Translations under genes and position numbers: made by a program
In this document: in pieces, positions 31,866 through 41,107 of the stretch
Numbering within the stretch: the stretch's first letter is position 1
Layout: the number at the start of each line of letters is the position of its first letter
Assembly: GCA_034044135.1 (NCBI GenBank)
Contig: CP139021.1
Span: 1,813,635-1,877,634, forward strand
Source: Flammeovirgaceae bacterium SG7u.111
GTDB lineage: Bacteria > Bacteroidota > Bacteroidia > Cytophagales > Flammeovirgaceae
Direction: 5' to 3'
Length of the DNA: 64,000 nucleotides
The notes under the pieces: model-generated
Databases searched by the model: none
The model's input: only the letters and a program-made list of their open reading frames with translations
Told to the model about the DNA's origin: nothing

Positions 31866-34001
31866 ATGAGCAATGAAACTATACATGTATTAAAAATGAG
31901 GTACAATAGCCTGAAGCAGGCTTTTTGGAGGCATCCTAATAGGTTGTTGGCGTTGCGTTCCACTGTTTCCATGGCTCTTGTGTCTATCCCGTTTATATTG
32001 CTGGACGGGGCTTTTTTTGGTGTTACCCTAGCCTTGGGAGCAATGGCGGGCGCTCTTTCCGAAACGGATGACCATCCCCAAGGTCGGTTGAAAACACTGG
32101 GGCTTACGGTGCTGAGTTTCTTTATTTCCAGTTTTATGATTGGCTTGCTGTACCATAATCCTTGGTGGCTGGGCTGTTGGTTTATCGTTTCCACCTTGGC
32201 TTTTATCCTCATTGGGGGGATAGATGAGCGGTACCGGGCTATTACATTTGGTTCTATCCAGATTGGGGTGTATGCCATGCTTGGTGCAGATACTAGCCCC
32301 GCTTGGTATTGGGGCTCAGTTTTGCTTTCAGCAGGTGCACTTTTGCATGGTTTGATTTCTCTCTTCCTTCTTTATAGGCGTCCTTGGAGGTTATTAGATG
32401 TATATATGGCAAGAGGCTTTTTGGCGCTTTCCAACTACTTAAAAGAAAAGGCGAGGCTATTTCCCAGCGAAGAAAAAGACCAGATTGATATTCGTAACAA
32501 TCTCGCCTTGCTCAATATTGAGATGGTGAGCGCTTTGGAAAAGATAAAAGAAGTACTTAACAATTACGATGAGGAGGTAGAAGATAAGGAATTACTGCGG
32601 CCGTATTTACAGCGTTTTATGTTATTGCAAAGTTTGCACGAGCGGGCAGCATCGAGCCACGAACGCTACGAAGTACTCTATACTGATGAGGAAAGCAGAG
32701 GGGTGGTAGAGGGCTTGGGAGAAATGCTGCGGCAATTTGCTTATGCTATCCGACAGCTATCCGACGATATGCTTAATGGAGCTACGTATCGTCACCCCAT
32801 GGTTTTGGATTGGATTTCAACTGCTTTGGAAACCAAACTCCAAGCTATGGACGAGGACAAAGCCGAACCATTGGTGCTTTTGCATCACAACCTTAGTCGT
32901 TCGCACCTTTCTCTCAAACATTTGGACGATTTGCAAGAAGGTTCGTCCATTCCCCGCTTGAGGAAAGATGAGCGTAGCTTGGGGGAACGACTTCGTGCGC
33001 AGCTTACGTTCAAGCACCCTCGGATGCGCTATGCTATTCGATTGAGTATCTGTTTTTTAGTAGGGTACATTTTGGTGCAAGCCCTTGAGCTGGAGAAAGG
33101 TGCTTGGGTGATGCTTACCAGTTTGTTTGTAAGCCAAATTAGTTATAGCGAAACGCGGAGGCGCTTGTTCCAGAGGGTGCTTGGTACCGTAATGGGCGTA
33201 GTGATTGGCGTGTTACTCATTCAGATATTTCCTACTAAAGTTGGGCAACTGGTACTCCTACTCATTTCTGGCTTTGCTTTTTTTTATTGGGTGCGCACGA
33301 GGTATTCCCGTGCTGTGTTATTTATTACCATCTTTGTGCTCTGTGGTTTCAATCTGATCTCAGGAGCTGGTGGGGCAACCATTATGACTTCCCGGTTGAT
33401 CGATACGCTCATTGGTGCTTCTTTAGCCTTTTTGGTGGCTCGTTACTTGTGGCCAGGTTGGCAGTATCACAGGCTGCCTGTACTTATTTCCCTTGCTATG
33501 GCTAAGAATGCAGCTTATTTTAAGGCAATTGTGAAAGAGTACGACCAAGCCAGTCCCGATGATTTAGCTTACCGAATAGCCCGAAGGGAAGCACACAGGG
33601 CAGATAATGAATTGGCTACCGCTTGGCGTACCATGCAGGTAGAACCTAAGCGCAAGAGGAAATTTATGCAATATGCATTCACTTTTACCTATCTCAATCA
33701 CGCCTTGCTGTCCTACATCTCCGCTTTGGGAATCCATAGAAGTACTTATGACCTTAGCTTCGAAAATGCTCCAGAAATGACAACGAAACTCGGAGAAACG
33801 ATGACCGAAGCAGGGGAGTTGCTTTCGGGAAATTCTTCCGTTACCTCCACAGACTTAGTGCCTGTGTTACACTCTTTGCGTCAGCAAATCCTTTCCATTC
33901 CCAGCTCGCTAAAAAAGCAGCAGCTTAGGGTGTTTTATAACATCACCGATGTGACCATGAAACTGGTAGCAGAGTTGGAGAAGATTAAGAAAGAGGGGTA
34001 G
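31866..34001 (+). CDS. FUSC-family membrane protein (YccS/YhfK-like)
   Basis: This 711-residue protein has two hydrophobic blocks of five or six helices each (residues about 25-165 and 385-530) separated by helical cytoplasmic domains, the duplicated layout of FUSC/YccS aromatic-acid-exporter-like proteins. The second block begins TFKHPRMRYAIRLSICF, a typical conserved entry in this family, and ISYSETRRRLFQRVLGTVMG follows. The proteins are thought to be efflux pumps or permease-like channels; the substrate is unknown. A 45-codon fossil of a second copy of its 3' end lies at 35507-35641. No other gene is cotranscribed with it. Confidence 0.88.
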   Translation: MSNETIHVLKMRYNSLKQAFWRHPNRLLALRSTVSMALVSIPFILLDGAFFGVTLALGAMAGALSETDDHPQGRLKTLGLTVLSFFISSFMIGLLYHNPWWLGCWFIVSTLAFILIGGIDERYRAITFGSIQIGVYAMLGADTSPAWYWGSVLLSAGALLHGLISLFLLYRRPWRLLDVYMARGFLALSNYLKEKARLFPSEEKDQIDIRNNLALLNIEMVSALEKIKEVLNNYDEEVEDKELLRPYLQRFMLLQSLHERAASSHERYEVLYTDEESRGVVEGLGEMLRQFAYAIRQLSDDMLNGATYRHPMVLDWISTALETKLQAMDEDKAEPLVLLHHNLSRSHLSLKHLDDLQEGSSIPRLRKDERSLGERLRAQLTFKHPRMRYAIRLSICFLVGYILVQALELEKGAWVMLTSLFVSQISYSETRRRLFQRVLGTVMGVVIGVLLIQIFPTKVGQLVLLLISGFAFFYWVRTRYSRAVLFITIFVLCGFNLISGAGGATIMTSRLIDTLIGASLAFLVARYLWPGWQYHRLPVLISLAMAKNAAYFKAIVKEYDQASPDDLAYRIARREAHRADNELATAWRTMQVEPKRKRKFMQYAFTFTYLNHALLSYISALGIHRSTYDLSFENAPEMTTKLGETMTEAGELLSGNSSVTSTDLVPVLHSLRQQILSIPSSLKKQQLRVFYNITDVTMKLVAELEKIKKEG

Positions 34002-34004
34002 GGG

Positions 34005-34733
34005 TTAAAAGTCTTCTGATAAATCAATGGCTATTTCTTCGACGGAGTCCTCGTTAAGAGTCATTTTTTTTAGTAATCCAAGCTTTTTTATTTCGTTTTC
34101 ACATATTTTCTTTGCATCTGGATAAAAACCTTCATCTTTTTTCATGCAATTGAAGATAGCGGCTATGCTAGTTTTTTCTGACCCTTTTGAAAGTAGTCTT
34201 TCGGAAAAATGAAAGCGTGAAGTGTATTCCTCTAGTACTCCTATTTTCTCGTTGAAATAAATTGTTGAAATCGTTTCATTTCCTTCAATGCAAAGATTTT
34301 TTCTGAATCTTATTTCCACAAACTTTAATATTTCAAGTTGATTGTTTTGTAGTATAAGTATTTTTTTATCAACAAGGGTCAGGTTATGGTTTTCAGAACC
34401 ATCGATTTCTGGAAATACCTGAGTTAGGGTATTTTCTTCCCGATTATAGGTAATCATTTTTGTGTTCCCAGTCGAGTATGTATACTTATATTTCAAATGT
34501 TTTTTATGGTCAGGATATATCGTTAATCCCATCTCCAATGTTTTGTCAAGTGTAGTATCGAGGGTTATCCTTGACAGGAACAGGACGTCAATAGTTTTAT
34601 GTGCAACTGAGGATGAAAGGTCATTTTTAGATGAATTTTGGTTACATGAAAATGTAAGTAAAAGAATGATTGAAGACGTTAATAGATTTCCAATTAAAAT
34701 TGCTGCTATGTTACTCTTCATCTGTTTTTTCAA
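34005..34733 (-). CDS. Hypothetical lipoprotein downstream of a TonB-like gene
   Basis: This 242-residue protein has a hydrophobic lead (IAAILIGNLLTSSIILLLTF) ending in the lipobox TFSC. The mature part alternates strands and helices, with KYKYTYSTGNTKMITYN, LTLVDKKILILQNNQLE and a final KKMTLNEDSVEEIAI. I do not recognise a family. Its start overlaps the end of the TonB-like gene by about 20 bases, so the two are coupled. It ends only three bases from the stop of the FUSC gene on the other strand. Confidence 0.55.
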   Translation of the reverse strand: MKKQMKSNIAAILIGNLLTSSIILLLTFSCNQNSSKNDLSSSVAHKTIDVLFLSRITLDTTLDKTLEMGLTIYPDHKKHLKYKYTYSTGNTKMITYNREENTLTQVFPEIDGSENHNLTLVDKKILILQNNQLEILKFVEIRFRKNLCIEGNETISTIYFNEKIGVLEEYTSRFHFSERLLSKGSEKTSIAAIFNCMKKDEGFYPDAKKICENEIKKLGLLKKMTLNEDSVEEIAIDLSEDF

Positions 34734-35376
34734 CCTTAAAATGTACCGGAAAAATAATGTTTGATTTAACAGTAATTCCCCTTTGGGTAACAGGAGTAAA
34801 GGGATAGTTTAATGCTTTTAAAGCCCTCAACGCCTCTTTGTCAGCTATCTCATTAAAGCCTCTTATTACCTTGATTTGAGTTGTCTTTCCCGTTGTATCT
34901 ACTACTACGGAAATATAGACTTTTCCTCCCTTTTTGAGCCCATCAGGGTAGTTTATTTCTTCTGATAAAGCTTCAAGAAACTTTTCGAACCCTCCAATAG
35001 GCTCAGCAATTTTTTCAATACCATTTACTATAATAGCTTCGTCATAACATGATACTGTATTGGTTAACTCTAACTCGATTATCGAGTCTATTTCAGCTTC
35101 TTGCCCAAAGGCTGGAAAAGCTATTGGCGAAGTTGCCAGCATAGTAGCGAGCGCATATTTCAAGAAGGAATCGCTCAATTGAGTGCGCTTGAAAATTCCA
35201 CAAATAGGCTGCAGTGAATTACCGATTAGCTCTTGAGTTTCATTTCCATCCTTTGTTCTGAAATCTTCTATAGGCTTAGAACAATTAGTACAAAAGTAGC
35301 CCCCTTCTTTTTTAACAAGTGAATTCAGTTGGATGGGGCATTTGAATGCTAAGCTGGCTTTTTGGTTCTTTTTCAT
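34711..35376 (-). CDS. TonB C-terminal-domain protein with N-terminal zinc-ribbon-like motif
   Basis: In this 221-residue protein, residues about 14-35 hold CPIQ ... YFCTNCSKPIEDF, an N-terminal metal-binding ribbon. A transmembrane segment (FLKYALATMLATSPIAFPAF) follows, then a TonB_C domain (KKGGKVYISVVVDTTGK ... YPFTPVTQRGITVKSNIIF). The ribbon plus one membrane anchor plus TonB_C is a known Bacteroidota layout, also seen in anti-sigma-like or M56-associated proteins. It may contact a TonB-dependent receptor or act in envelope maintenance. With 34005 it forms a two-gene unit that sits between the live FUSC gene and its fossil copy. Confidence 0.78.
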   Translation of the reverse strand: MKKNQKASLAFKCPIQLNSLVKKEGGYFCTNCSKPIEDFRTKDGNETQELIGNSLQPICGIFKRTQLSDSFLKYALATMLATSPIAFPAFGQEAEIDSIIELELTNTVSCYDEAIIVNGIEKIAEPIGGFEKFLEALSEEINYPDGLKKGGKVYISVVVDTTGKTTQIKVIRGFNEIADKEALRALKALNYPFTPVTQRGITVKSNIIFPVHFKVEKTDEE

Positions 35377-35506
35377 TTCAGTTACTTTTTTTACTTTAAC
35401 ATGTAACGGAAAAGTGGGAAAAAGATACAGGATGGATCAATTCTCCTCATTACAGCAGTAGTTCTTACTAGAGATTGAGGACAATTTTATCAGATTAATA
35501 TAAGTT
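35377..35506. other. Short non-coding stretch before the FUSC fossil
   Basis: No gene is supported. It is the upstream region of the TonB-like gene and runs into the fossil FUSC sequence; no extra repeat is evident. Confidence 0.4.
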
Positions 35507-35641
35507 TCCATTCCCAGCTCGCTAAAAAAACAGCAACTCAGGCTGTTCTACAACATCACCGATGTGGCCATGAAACTGGTAGCAGAGTTGGAGAAGATTA
35601 AGAAAGAGGTAGAGGGGGATGATTTTGTGAGGTCAGTGTAG
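35507..35641 (+). pseudogene. Fossil 3' end of a second FUSC-family gene
   Basis: It encodes SIPSSLKKQQLRLFYNITDV and then AMKLVAELEKIKKEVEGDD, almost identical to the last 35 codons of the intact gene (33897-33998), then a longer tail and TAG. Over the roughly 105 aligned bases there are seven differences, five of them synonymous third-position changes. So this was a translated paralogue under selection before its body was lost, not a fresh copy of the tail. Confidence 0.72.
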
Positions 35642-35667
35642 AAGGGGAATTTGTTTCAAACCTATAG

Positions 35668-35717
35668 GTTCATGAAATGGGTTTTTGCAGTGAAATAGAT
35701 AAATTTTAAACCTGCTC
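35668..35717. mobile_element. Right-end remnant of a MITE of the IS5-related family
   Basis: GGTTCATGAAAT and the terminal TTTTAAACCTGCTC resemble the right end of the MITE at 25961-26114 (same order, one mismatch in the terminal GAGCATG). No matching left end is visible. Confidence 0.5.
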
Positions 35718-35725
35718 TTAAACTA

Positions 35726-35755
35726 CAAAAAAAACCGCCTCATAAAATGAGGCGG
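35726..35755 (-). terminator. Rho-independent terminator of the SusC/SusD operon
   Basis: A 9-base perfect GC-rich stem (CCGCCTCAT / ATGAGGCGG) with a 3-base loop is followed on the minus strand by a run of eight T. It lies about 30 bases beyond the SusD stop. Confidence 0.8.
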
Positions 35756-35781
35756 CCACCTTTCTCAAAAAAAAAGCGATG

Positions 35782-37554
35782 TTAGTTTACGTACCCTGAG
35801 TTCTGGGTAAATGCGTCACTTACATCAATGGTTTCTTGTGGGATAGGGAATGCGCGACGGAAAGGATCGGTGGCAGGCTTGGCAGTATAGGCTTTGTCAA
35901 ACGTTCCGAAACGGATCATTTGTGGGCGGCGGTGCATCTCCCAATAAAGCTCGTAGCCAATTTCCTTGTACAAGGTTTCTTCGTCCAACGAAGCGATAGC
36001 AGTACCAGAAACATTGCCATAAAGGCCTTCACGGGTACGGCTAGTACGCAACATATTGATGTCAGCCATTGCTTTTCCAGTTTCTCCTTTGCGGAAGTAA
36101 GCTTCTGCACGCATGGTGTAAATTCCTCCCAATCGGTAGATTGGAATATCAAATTTACTCGCTCCATTGCCATTTTCCGGATCAAACTCGTACTTGAAAA
36201 TACGTACACCTCTGTTGATCTGGTTTTGCTTGAAAACGGATTCAGATGGATTGTCAAAATCTAGTTCAGGAGTGAAATCCATCGGAGTATCGGAGCTTTT
36301 TTCCATATACAATAGGGAAACTTTGATTCTTCCTTCATCGGTCATGATAAAGCCGCCTTCTCCATCCAATACAGGGCCGTATTGCTGGCCGTACAACAAT
36401 CCGCGGTTAAAATGGAACCAAGGCAAGTCAGTTCCAGGGACTTTATCATCTGCCGGAACGCTTCCAGTAGTTCCATCATTCATGAACCAAGTGCCATCGG
36501 CATATTGGTATTTCCTGCTGAAACGTGGGTCTTCGTGGTTTCCATCCCAAGATGCGAAGAAATCGGGAGTGGTGCAAGAAGCATTTGTTCCCCTGTTCCC
36601 AGGAGATGGGCGCTGGTTACGAGCTTGGTTTACATACCCCAAATCGTTATCGCCATTTCGGATGTTATCTATCATTTGTACTACCGCAAAAATGTGCTCT
36701 GGTGCGCCTGAATTATCAATGTTGAAGTTGCTGAAATAATTGCTTGCCAAACTGAAAGAACCATTGTCAATCAGCATAGAAGTGTACTCGATCACTTTAT
36801 CCATATCGGTTTTGCTCCCGTCCAAAGATGTTTCGTTGAAGTCGAAGCTGGAAGAAGGGTTAAACCTGTCTTTAAACACCGCACGGTTCAAGTACATATC
36901 AGCAAGAAGGGCGTAAGCAGCTTCTTTGGTGAACCTTCCCGTATGGGTAGACTGTTGGCCTAATGACGCCAAATCTGGAATGATAGATTCTACATCGTTA
37001 ATCAATTCGTCGATGGTTGCTGCTGCTTGTTTTGCTTCCAAAGCAGCACTGTTGTCCAAAGGATCGCGGTAAGGTGCTTGATTGTAAAGGTCGAGCGTGA
37101 GGTAAACATAAAATGCGAGCAAGCCTTTTGCTTCAGCAAGAAACAAGGTTTTTTGTGCATCGTCATTTTCGCTGATTGCAGCAACAGCTGTGAGTGAGCG
37201 AGTGATTCCATTGGTGAGCCTATTCCAATTATCTACTATGGCAGGAGTGTTTGGGGTCCAAGTAAACTCATGCATCGCGCGCCATTTTCCACCATCGCCC
37301 CAGTCACTTCCTCGTGTAGGTAAAAGGGCTTCATCGGTGCTGTATTCTTGCATGGCAATCATTCCTCCATTGTCAACGAACAACTTGTCTCCTAGTCGGT
37401 CGTATGCCGCAGCGAGCGTACTTTCAGCGGTAAGCGATTCCCCGCCGAGCACTTCGTCGAGTACTTGTTCTTCAAGGTCGGTACATTGCGTAAAGACAAG
37501 TAGAATGGTCAAAGCCAAAAAGTGGGTTATTCTATTTTTATATATGAATTTCAT
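35782..37554 (-). CDS. SusD/RagB-family outer-membrane nutrient-binding lipoprotein
   Basis: This 590-residue protein has a lipoprotein signal with FTQC. The typical SusD order is present: an N-terminal SusD-like segment of TPR helices (LTAESTLAAAYDRLGDKLF), VDNWNRLTNGITRS, FLAEAKGLLAFYVYLTLDLY (the RAxRAxxYxxL equivalent), and the C-terminal RagB domain ending in DIPIYRLGGIYTMRAEAYFR, ADINMLRTSRTREG and FPIPQETIDVS. It binds glycans or oligosaccharides at the surface and passes them to its SusC partner encoded directly upstream. It is in one transcript with SusC (39 bases apart) and ends in a strong terminator. Confidence 0.93.
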   Translation of the reverse strand: MKFIYKNRITHFLALTILLVFTQCTDLEEQVLDEVLGGESLTAESTLAAAYDRLGDKLFVDNGGMIAMQEYSTDEALLPTRGSDWGDGGKWRAMHEFTWTPNTPAIVDNWNRLTNGITRSLTAVAAISENDDAQKTLFLAEAKGLLAFYVYLTLDLYNQAPYRDPLDNSAALEAKQAAATIDELINDVESIIPDLASLGQQSTHTGRFTKEAAYALLADMYLNRAVFKDRFNPSSSFDFNETSLDGSKTDMDKVIEYTSMLIDNGSFSLASNYFSNFNIDNSGAPEHIFAVVQMIDNIRNGDNDLGYVNQARNQRPSPGNRGTNASCTTPDFFASWDGNHEDPRFSRKYQYADGTWFMNDGTTGSVPADDKVPGTDLPWFHFNRGLLYGQQYGPVLDGEGGFIMTDEGRIKVSLLYMEKSSDTPMDFTPELDFDNPSESVFKQNQINRGVRIFKYEFDPENGNGASKFDIPIYRLGGIYTMRAEAYFRKGETGKAMADINMLRTSRTREGLYGNVSGTAIASLDEETLYKEIGYELYWEMHRRPQMIRFGTFDKAYTAKPATDPFRRAFPIPQETIDVSDAFTQNSGYVN

Positions 37555-37593
37555 AGTTGTAATGCTTTTTTGGTTTTATAGAAAGAACCTAAA

Positions 37594-40500
37594 TTAGATT
37601 TTTACGGAAACCCCTAGGATAAATGTCCGTGCAGAAGGGTAACGAGGGTAATCGATACCAAGAGACTGGTTTCCACCTGAAGCCTTAGGGCTGTTGATCA
37701 ATGGATCGTACCCTGAGTAGTCTGTTATGGTAAAGAGGTTTTGCCCGGTTACATAGATCAACGCATCGCTCAACCAGTTTACTTTTGAAGCGTTGAACCT
37801 GTACCCAACCCTGGCGGTGTTCAACCTCAAGAAATCAGAACTTTCAAGGTAATAAGTAGATAACTGAGGAGAGTTTGCTGGGTTAGCACCAGACTCGTAA
37901 TACTTGGTAGATACATTTCGATCAGATTCCAAGTTATTGATATTAAGTGCATTAAGACCTGTATTGTTCAAAAGGTAAGCACCTGATTGTCCAATGATAG
38001 AGAAGGAGAAATCGATTGGTCCATAGGTCATGTTACTGTTGAGGCCGTACATGAACGTTGGCAGTGCGCTTTCAATAATGACACGGTCGTCACCAGAAAT
38101 AACGCCATCATTGTTGTTGTCTTTGAACTTGTCAAATCCGTCTTCGTCGAATCCGTCGTGCTCTAGCAAATAGAATGAACCAGCAGAGTACCCACTTTTG
38201 TAGATGTTAGCTAATACACCTGACTGGCCTGGCCCAGAGATTGACCCAGAATAAATTTCTGATACAGGAAGGTTTTTGATCTCATTGTCTAAGAAAGTAC
38301 CGTTGAAATCTACCGTCCAAGAGAATTTTTCTTTTTGGATTAGCTCTGACCCTAGCATGAACTCAAAGCCTTTGTTCACTATTTCTCCATCAATGTTTAC
38401 CCAGATATCATCTGTAGGGGCAAGGGGTTCTGATGGGATGTTCAAAATCGCATCGGTGGTGGTTTTGTTGAAATAATCTACTGTACCGAATAGCTTTCCT
38501 TCGAACAAGTTGAAATCGGCACCAATGTTATACTGGGTAGAAACCTCCCATTTCAAGTCGGGGTTCGGAGTTCTTGCAATTGACAATCCGTTTACAAGTG
38601 CTAGGTCATCGTACAAGTAGTATCCATCTGCGCCAGAAAGAGAATAGCTTGCTTGGGTAATTTTGTTTTGAACTTCTTGGTTACCTGTTTTACCCCAGCT
38701 AGCGCGCATCTTCAAGTTTTTTACCCAAGGTGTCCCGGTTAAAAACCCTTCGTCCGACATGTTCCATCCTGCGGCAAATGATGGGAAATATCCATATTTG
38801 TTGTTCTCTCCAAAACGGGTAGAACCGTCGGCTCTCATTGATGCAGTAAACAAGTATTTGTCTGAGAAAGAATAATTCAAACGACCGAAATAAGATTGCA
38901 ATTCGTTTTCTTGTGCAAATCCTGAAACACCCGTTTGGTTTCCAGTATATCCGGGGTTATACATTGGAGGTATACCGTCTTCTTGGTCAGCTATTTCGGT
39001 CAGGCCAAAGCTTGTGGCAGAACGCTCAAACTTTTGATAAGAAAAGCCTCCCAATAGGGTGAAATTGTGCTTGACAAGATTGAGTTTATATGTAAGATAA
39101 TGTTCCAATAATGAATTCTTGGACTCAAGGTTGTTTTGCACATACCTGCCAGTAGGGTTCAAGTCGGTTAGGTTAGGGTATACCGTGGTGTTACGCTCTG
39201 CCATTGAGCGGTCAATGCCTACGTTCAACTTGTATTCCAATCCTTTCAAGATTCTGAAAGAAGTTTCCACATTTCCCAATACCCTGAGCGTGCGGGTTTC
39301 ATCGTCATAAATGCTCAACAAATACGCAGGGTTGTAGTGGGCATTCATGTTAAAATTGGTGTATTCTCCATCCTCATCAAACACTGAGCGGGTAGGGTTG
39401 GCCATCAGCGTATGGATGATAAGTTGTCCGTTCGAACCGCCATCGTCACTGGTGGGTACACCTTCGTCTACGATCTCACTTGCCGTAAGGTGAAGGTCAA
39501 CTTTCAACCGTTCGTCATCCAAAAATGATTCGGAGATATTGATACGGCCTGAAGTTCGGGCCAATTTACTGTTTGTCACTATTCCTTCTTGGTCCATTCG
39601 ACCGAGGGAAACATAGTAGTTGCCAGAATTGGTCTGTTTTGAGAATGAAAGTGCATGGTTGTAAGTGAGTGCCGTACGATAGATTTCATCTTGCCAATCG
39701 GTATTTCCTCCATGGTCGTAGTCAGAGGTTGTGATCGCATTACGGTACTCGTCAGAAGACAATACATCCAGTTTTTTAGATAGATTAGAAACGCCCATGT
39801 AGCTATCGAGCGATAGCGTTCCTTCTCCTTTTGTTCCTTTTTTGGTAGTGATGATGATCACGCCATTCGATCCTCTTGCACCGTAAATAGCAGTTGCCGA
39901 AGCATCTTTCAATACGTTGATAGATTCAATATCATTGGTATTTAGGAAGTTTAGCGGGTTTTTCGCTTGTGAAGAACCAAATCCAACATCCGAGCCGCCA
40001 GGGCTTACATCATCGTTAGTCAATGGAACTCCATCTACTACAAAAAGCGGGGTGCTACCACTTCTGATAGATCCTACGCCACGGATGGTCACGTTCATGC
40101 CTGCGCCAGGCTCACCACTTGTGCCTACCACGCGCACACCGGCAATCTTACCTTGGATAAGGTTGTCGGCCGAAGTGTTGATTCCTTGGCGGAAGTTCTT
40201 TTCTGTGATTTGGGTGACTGCACCCGTAACATCGGCTTTGGTTTGACCTCCGTAACCAATCACCACGATTTCATCAAGCTCCGAAGCTTGCTGTACCATG
40301 GAAATATTTATGGTAGATTGGTTTGTGATTTCAATTTCTTGGGTAGCATAGCCTATGAATGAGAAAAGGAGTTTCTCTGCATCTGCAGGAATATCTAGCC
40401 TGTATTTTCCATCAATATCGGTAACTGTACCGCTGGTAGTTCCGGCTATCAGCACGGTGACGGCGGGCATCGGGTCACCTGTAATTTGATCCGTTACTTT

Positions 40501-40920
40501 TCCAGTAATCGTCCTTTTTTGGATCTCAATTACTGCGGCTTCTTCTATATTTTTGTCTGACCTATCCCTAGTCACTACTATCTGGTTATTGATCCTCTTG
40601 AACTTTACTTGATAATTATTGGCAATTATCTGGAGCAAACTTTTGAGGTTTTCTTCTTGTATGGACAAGGAAGTTTTCTTGCGCAATGGGAGGTCTTTCC
40701 GTAGGTAAAAGAAGCGGAAATCAGTTTTCGTCTCGATGATGGAAAGCAGATCCTCTAGGCTTGCATTCTCAGCTTCCAGAGTGATGTTTACTTTTTCAAG
40801 CATCTGACTATTAGCGGGCTCGGCAGCCAATAACAAGGTAGTTAGGCTACACTGAATGATAATGCTATATAGAGTATATTTTGTCATGGCATAAACTGCC
40901 TTAAGTAATTTATTTTTCAT
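37594..40920 (-). CDS. SusC/RagA-family TonB-dependent receptor with STN domain
   Basis: About 1108 residues from the ATG at 40920 (an upstream ATG at 40947 is possible). The order is: a signal region, an STN domain (VNITLEAENASLEDLLSIIE, about 40-100) that contacts FecR, a carboxypeptidase-like domain (ITGKVTDQITGDPMPAVTVL), a plug (VVIGYGGQTKADVTGAV, TIRGVGSIRSGSTPLFVVDG, DASATAIYGARGSNGVIIIT) and a long barrel ending in LGVSVKI. It imports glycan fragments across the outer membrane with TonB energy. The STN domain and the FecR/sigma pair just upstream show transcriptional self-control. The substrate is not evident; no glycosidase gene is within the same operon. Confidence 0.93.
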   Translation of the reverse strand: MKNKLLKAVYAMTKYTLYSIIIQCSLTTLLLAAEPANSQMLEKVNITLEAENASLEDLLSIIETKTDFRFFYLRKDLPLRKKTSLSIQEENLKSLLQIIANNYQVKFKRINNQIVVTRDRSDKNIEEAAVIEIQKRTITGKVTDQITGDPMPAVTVLIAGTTSGTVTDIDGKYRLDIPADAEKLLFSFIGYATQEIEITNQSTINISMVQQASELDEIVVIGYGGQTKADVTGAVTQITEKNFRQGINTSADNLIQGKIAGVRVVGTSGEPGAGMNVTIRGVGSIRSGSTPLFVVDGVPLTNDDVSPGGSDVGFGSSQAKNPLNFLNTNDIESINVLKDASATAIYGARGSNGVIIITTKKGTKGEGTLSLDSYMGVSNLSKKLDVLSSDEYRNAITTSDYDHGGNTDWQDEIYRTALTYNHALSFSKQTNSGNYYVSLGRMDQEGIVTNSKLARTSGRINISESFLDDERLKVDLHLTASEIVDEGVPTSDDGGSNGQLIIHTLMANPTRSVFDEDGEYTNFNMNAHYNPAYLLSIYDDETRTLRVLGNVETSFRILKGLEYKLNVGIDRSMAERNTTVYPNLTDLNPTGRYVQNNLESKNSLLEHYLTYKLNLVKHNFTLLGGFSYQKFERSATSFGLTEIADQEDGIPPMYNPGYTGNQTGVSGFAQENELQSYFGRLNYSFSDKYLFTASMRADGSTRFGENNKYGYFPSFAAGWNMSDEGFLTGTPWVKNLKMRASWGKTGNQEVQNKITQASYSLSGADGYYLYDDLALVNGLSIARTPNPDLKWEVSTQYNIGADFNLFEGKLFGTVDYFNKTTTDAILNIPSEPLAPTDDIWVNIDGEIVNKGFEFMLGSELIQKEKFSWTVDFNGTFLDNEIKNLPVSEIYSGSISGPGQSGVLANIYKSGYSAGSFYLLEHDGFDEDGFDKFKDNNNDGVISGDDRVIIESALPTFMYGLNSNMTYGPIDFSFSIIGQSGAYLLNNTGLNALNINNLESDRNVSTKYYESGANPANSPQLSTYYLESSDFLRLNTARVGYRFNASKVNWLSDALIYVTGQNLFTITDYSGYDPLINSPKASGGNQSLGIDYPRYPSARTFILGVSVKI

Positions 40921-41037
40921 AAATTTGAGTGTTTTGTTGAAGCCCAACTACGTAAGTGTTATAGGACTTTATGAAACATTAAGTTGAATTTGGAGAGTGG
41001 TACTGCAATACCTTTGCTCCCAGTAAAAATTAATTAG

Positions 41038-41060
41038 GAACGCCCCTGCAAGGGCGTTTC
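41038..41060. terminator. Hairpin between FecR and SusC genes
   Basis: AACGCCC and GGGCGTT form a stem followed by a strong T-run on the plus strand. On the minus strand it lies between the fecR stop and the susC start and could weaken readthrough or protect the mRNA end. Confidence 0.5.
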
Positions 41061-41107
41061 TTTTTTTGAGGTTTTCCTTATAGGCAAATCGGTTTAGGGA
41101 TTAAAAA

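Noticed and set aside
41038-41060. Hairpin as the sole terminator of the FecR/sigma transcript
   Set aside because: The T-run is on the plus strand, opposite to these genes, so it can be only a weak terminator for them.
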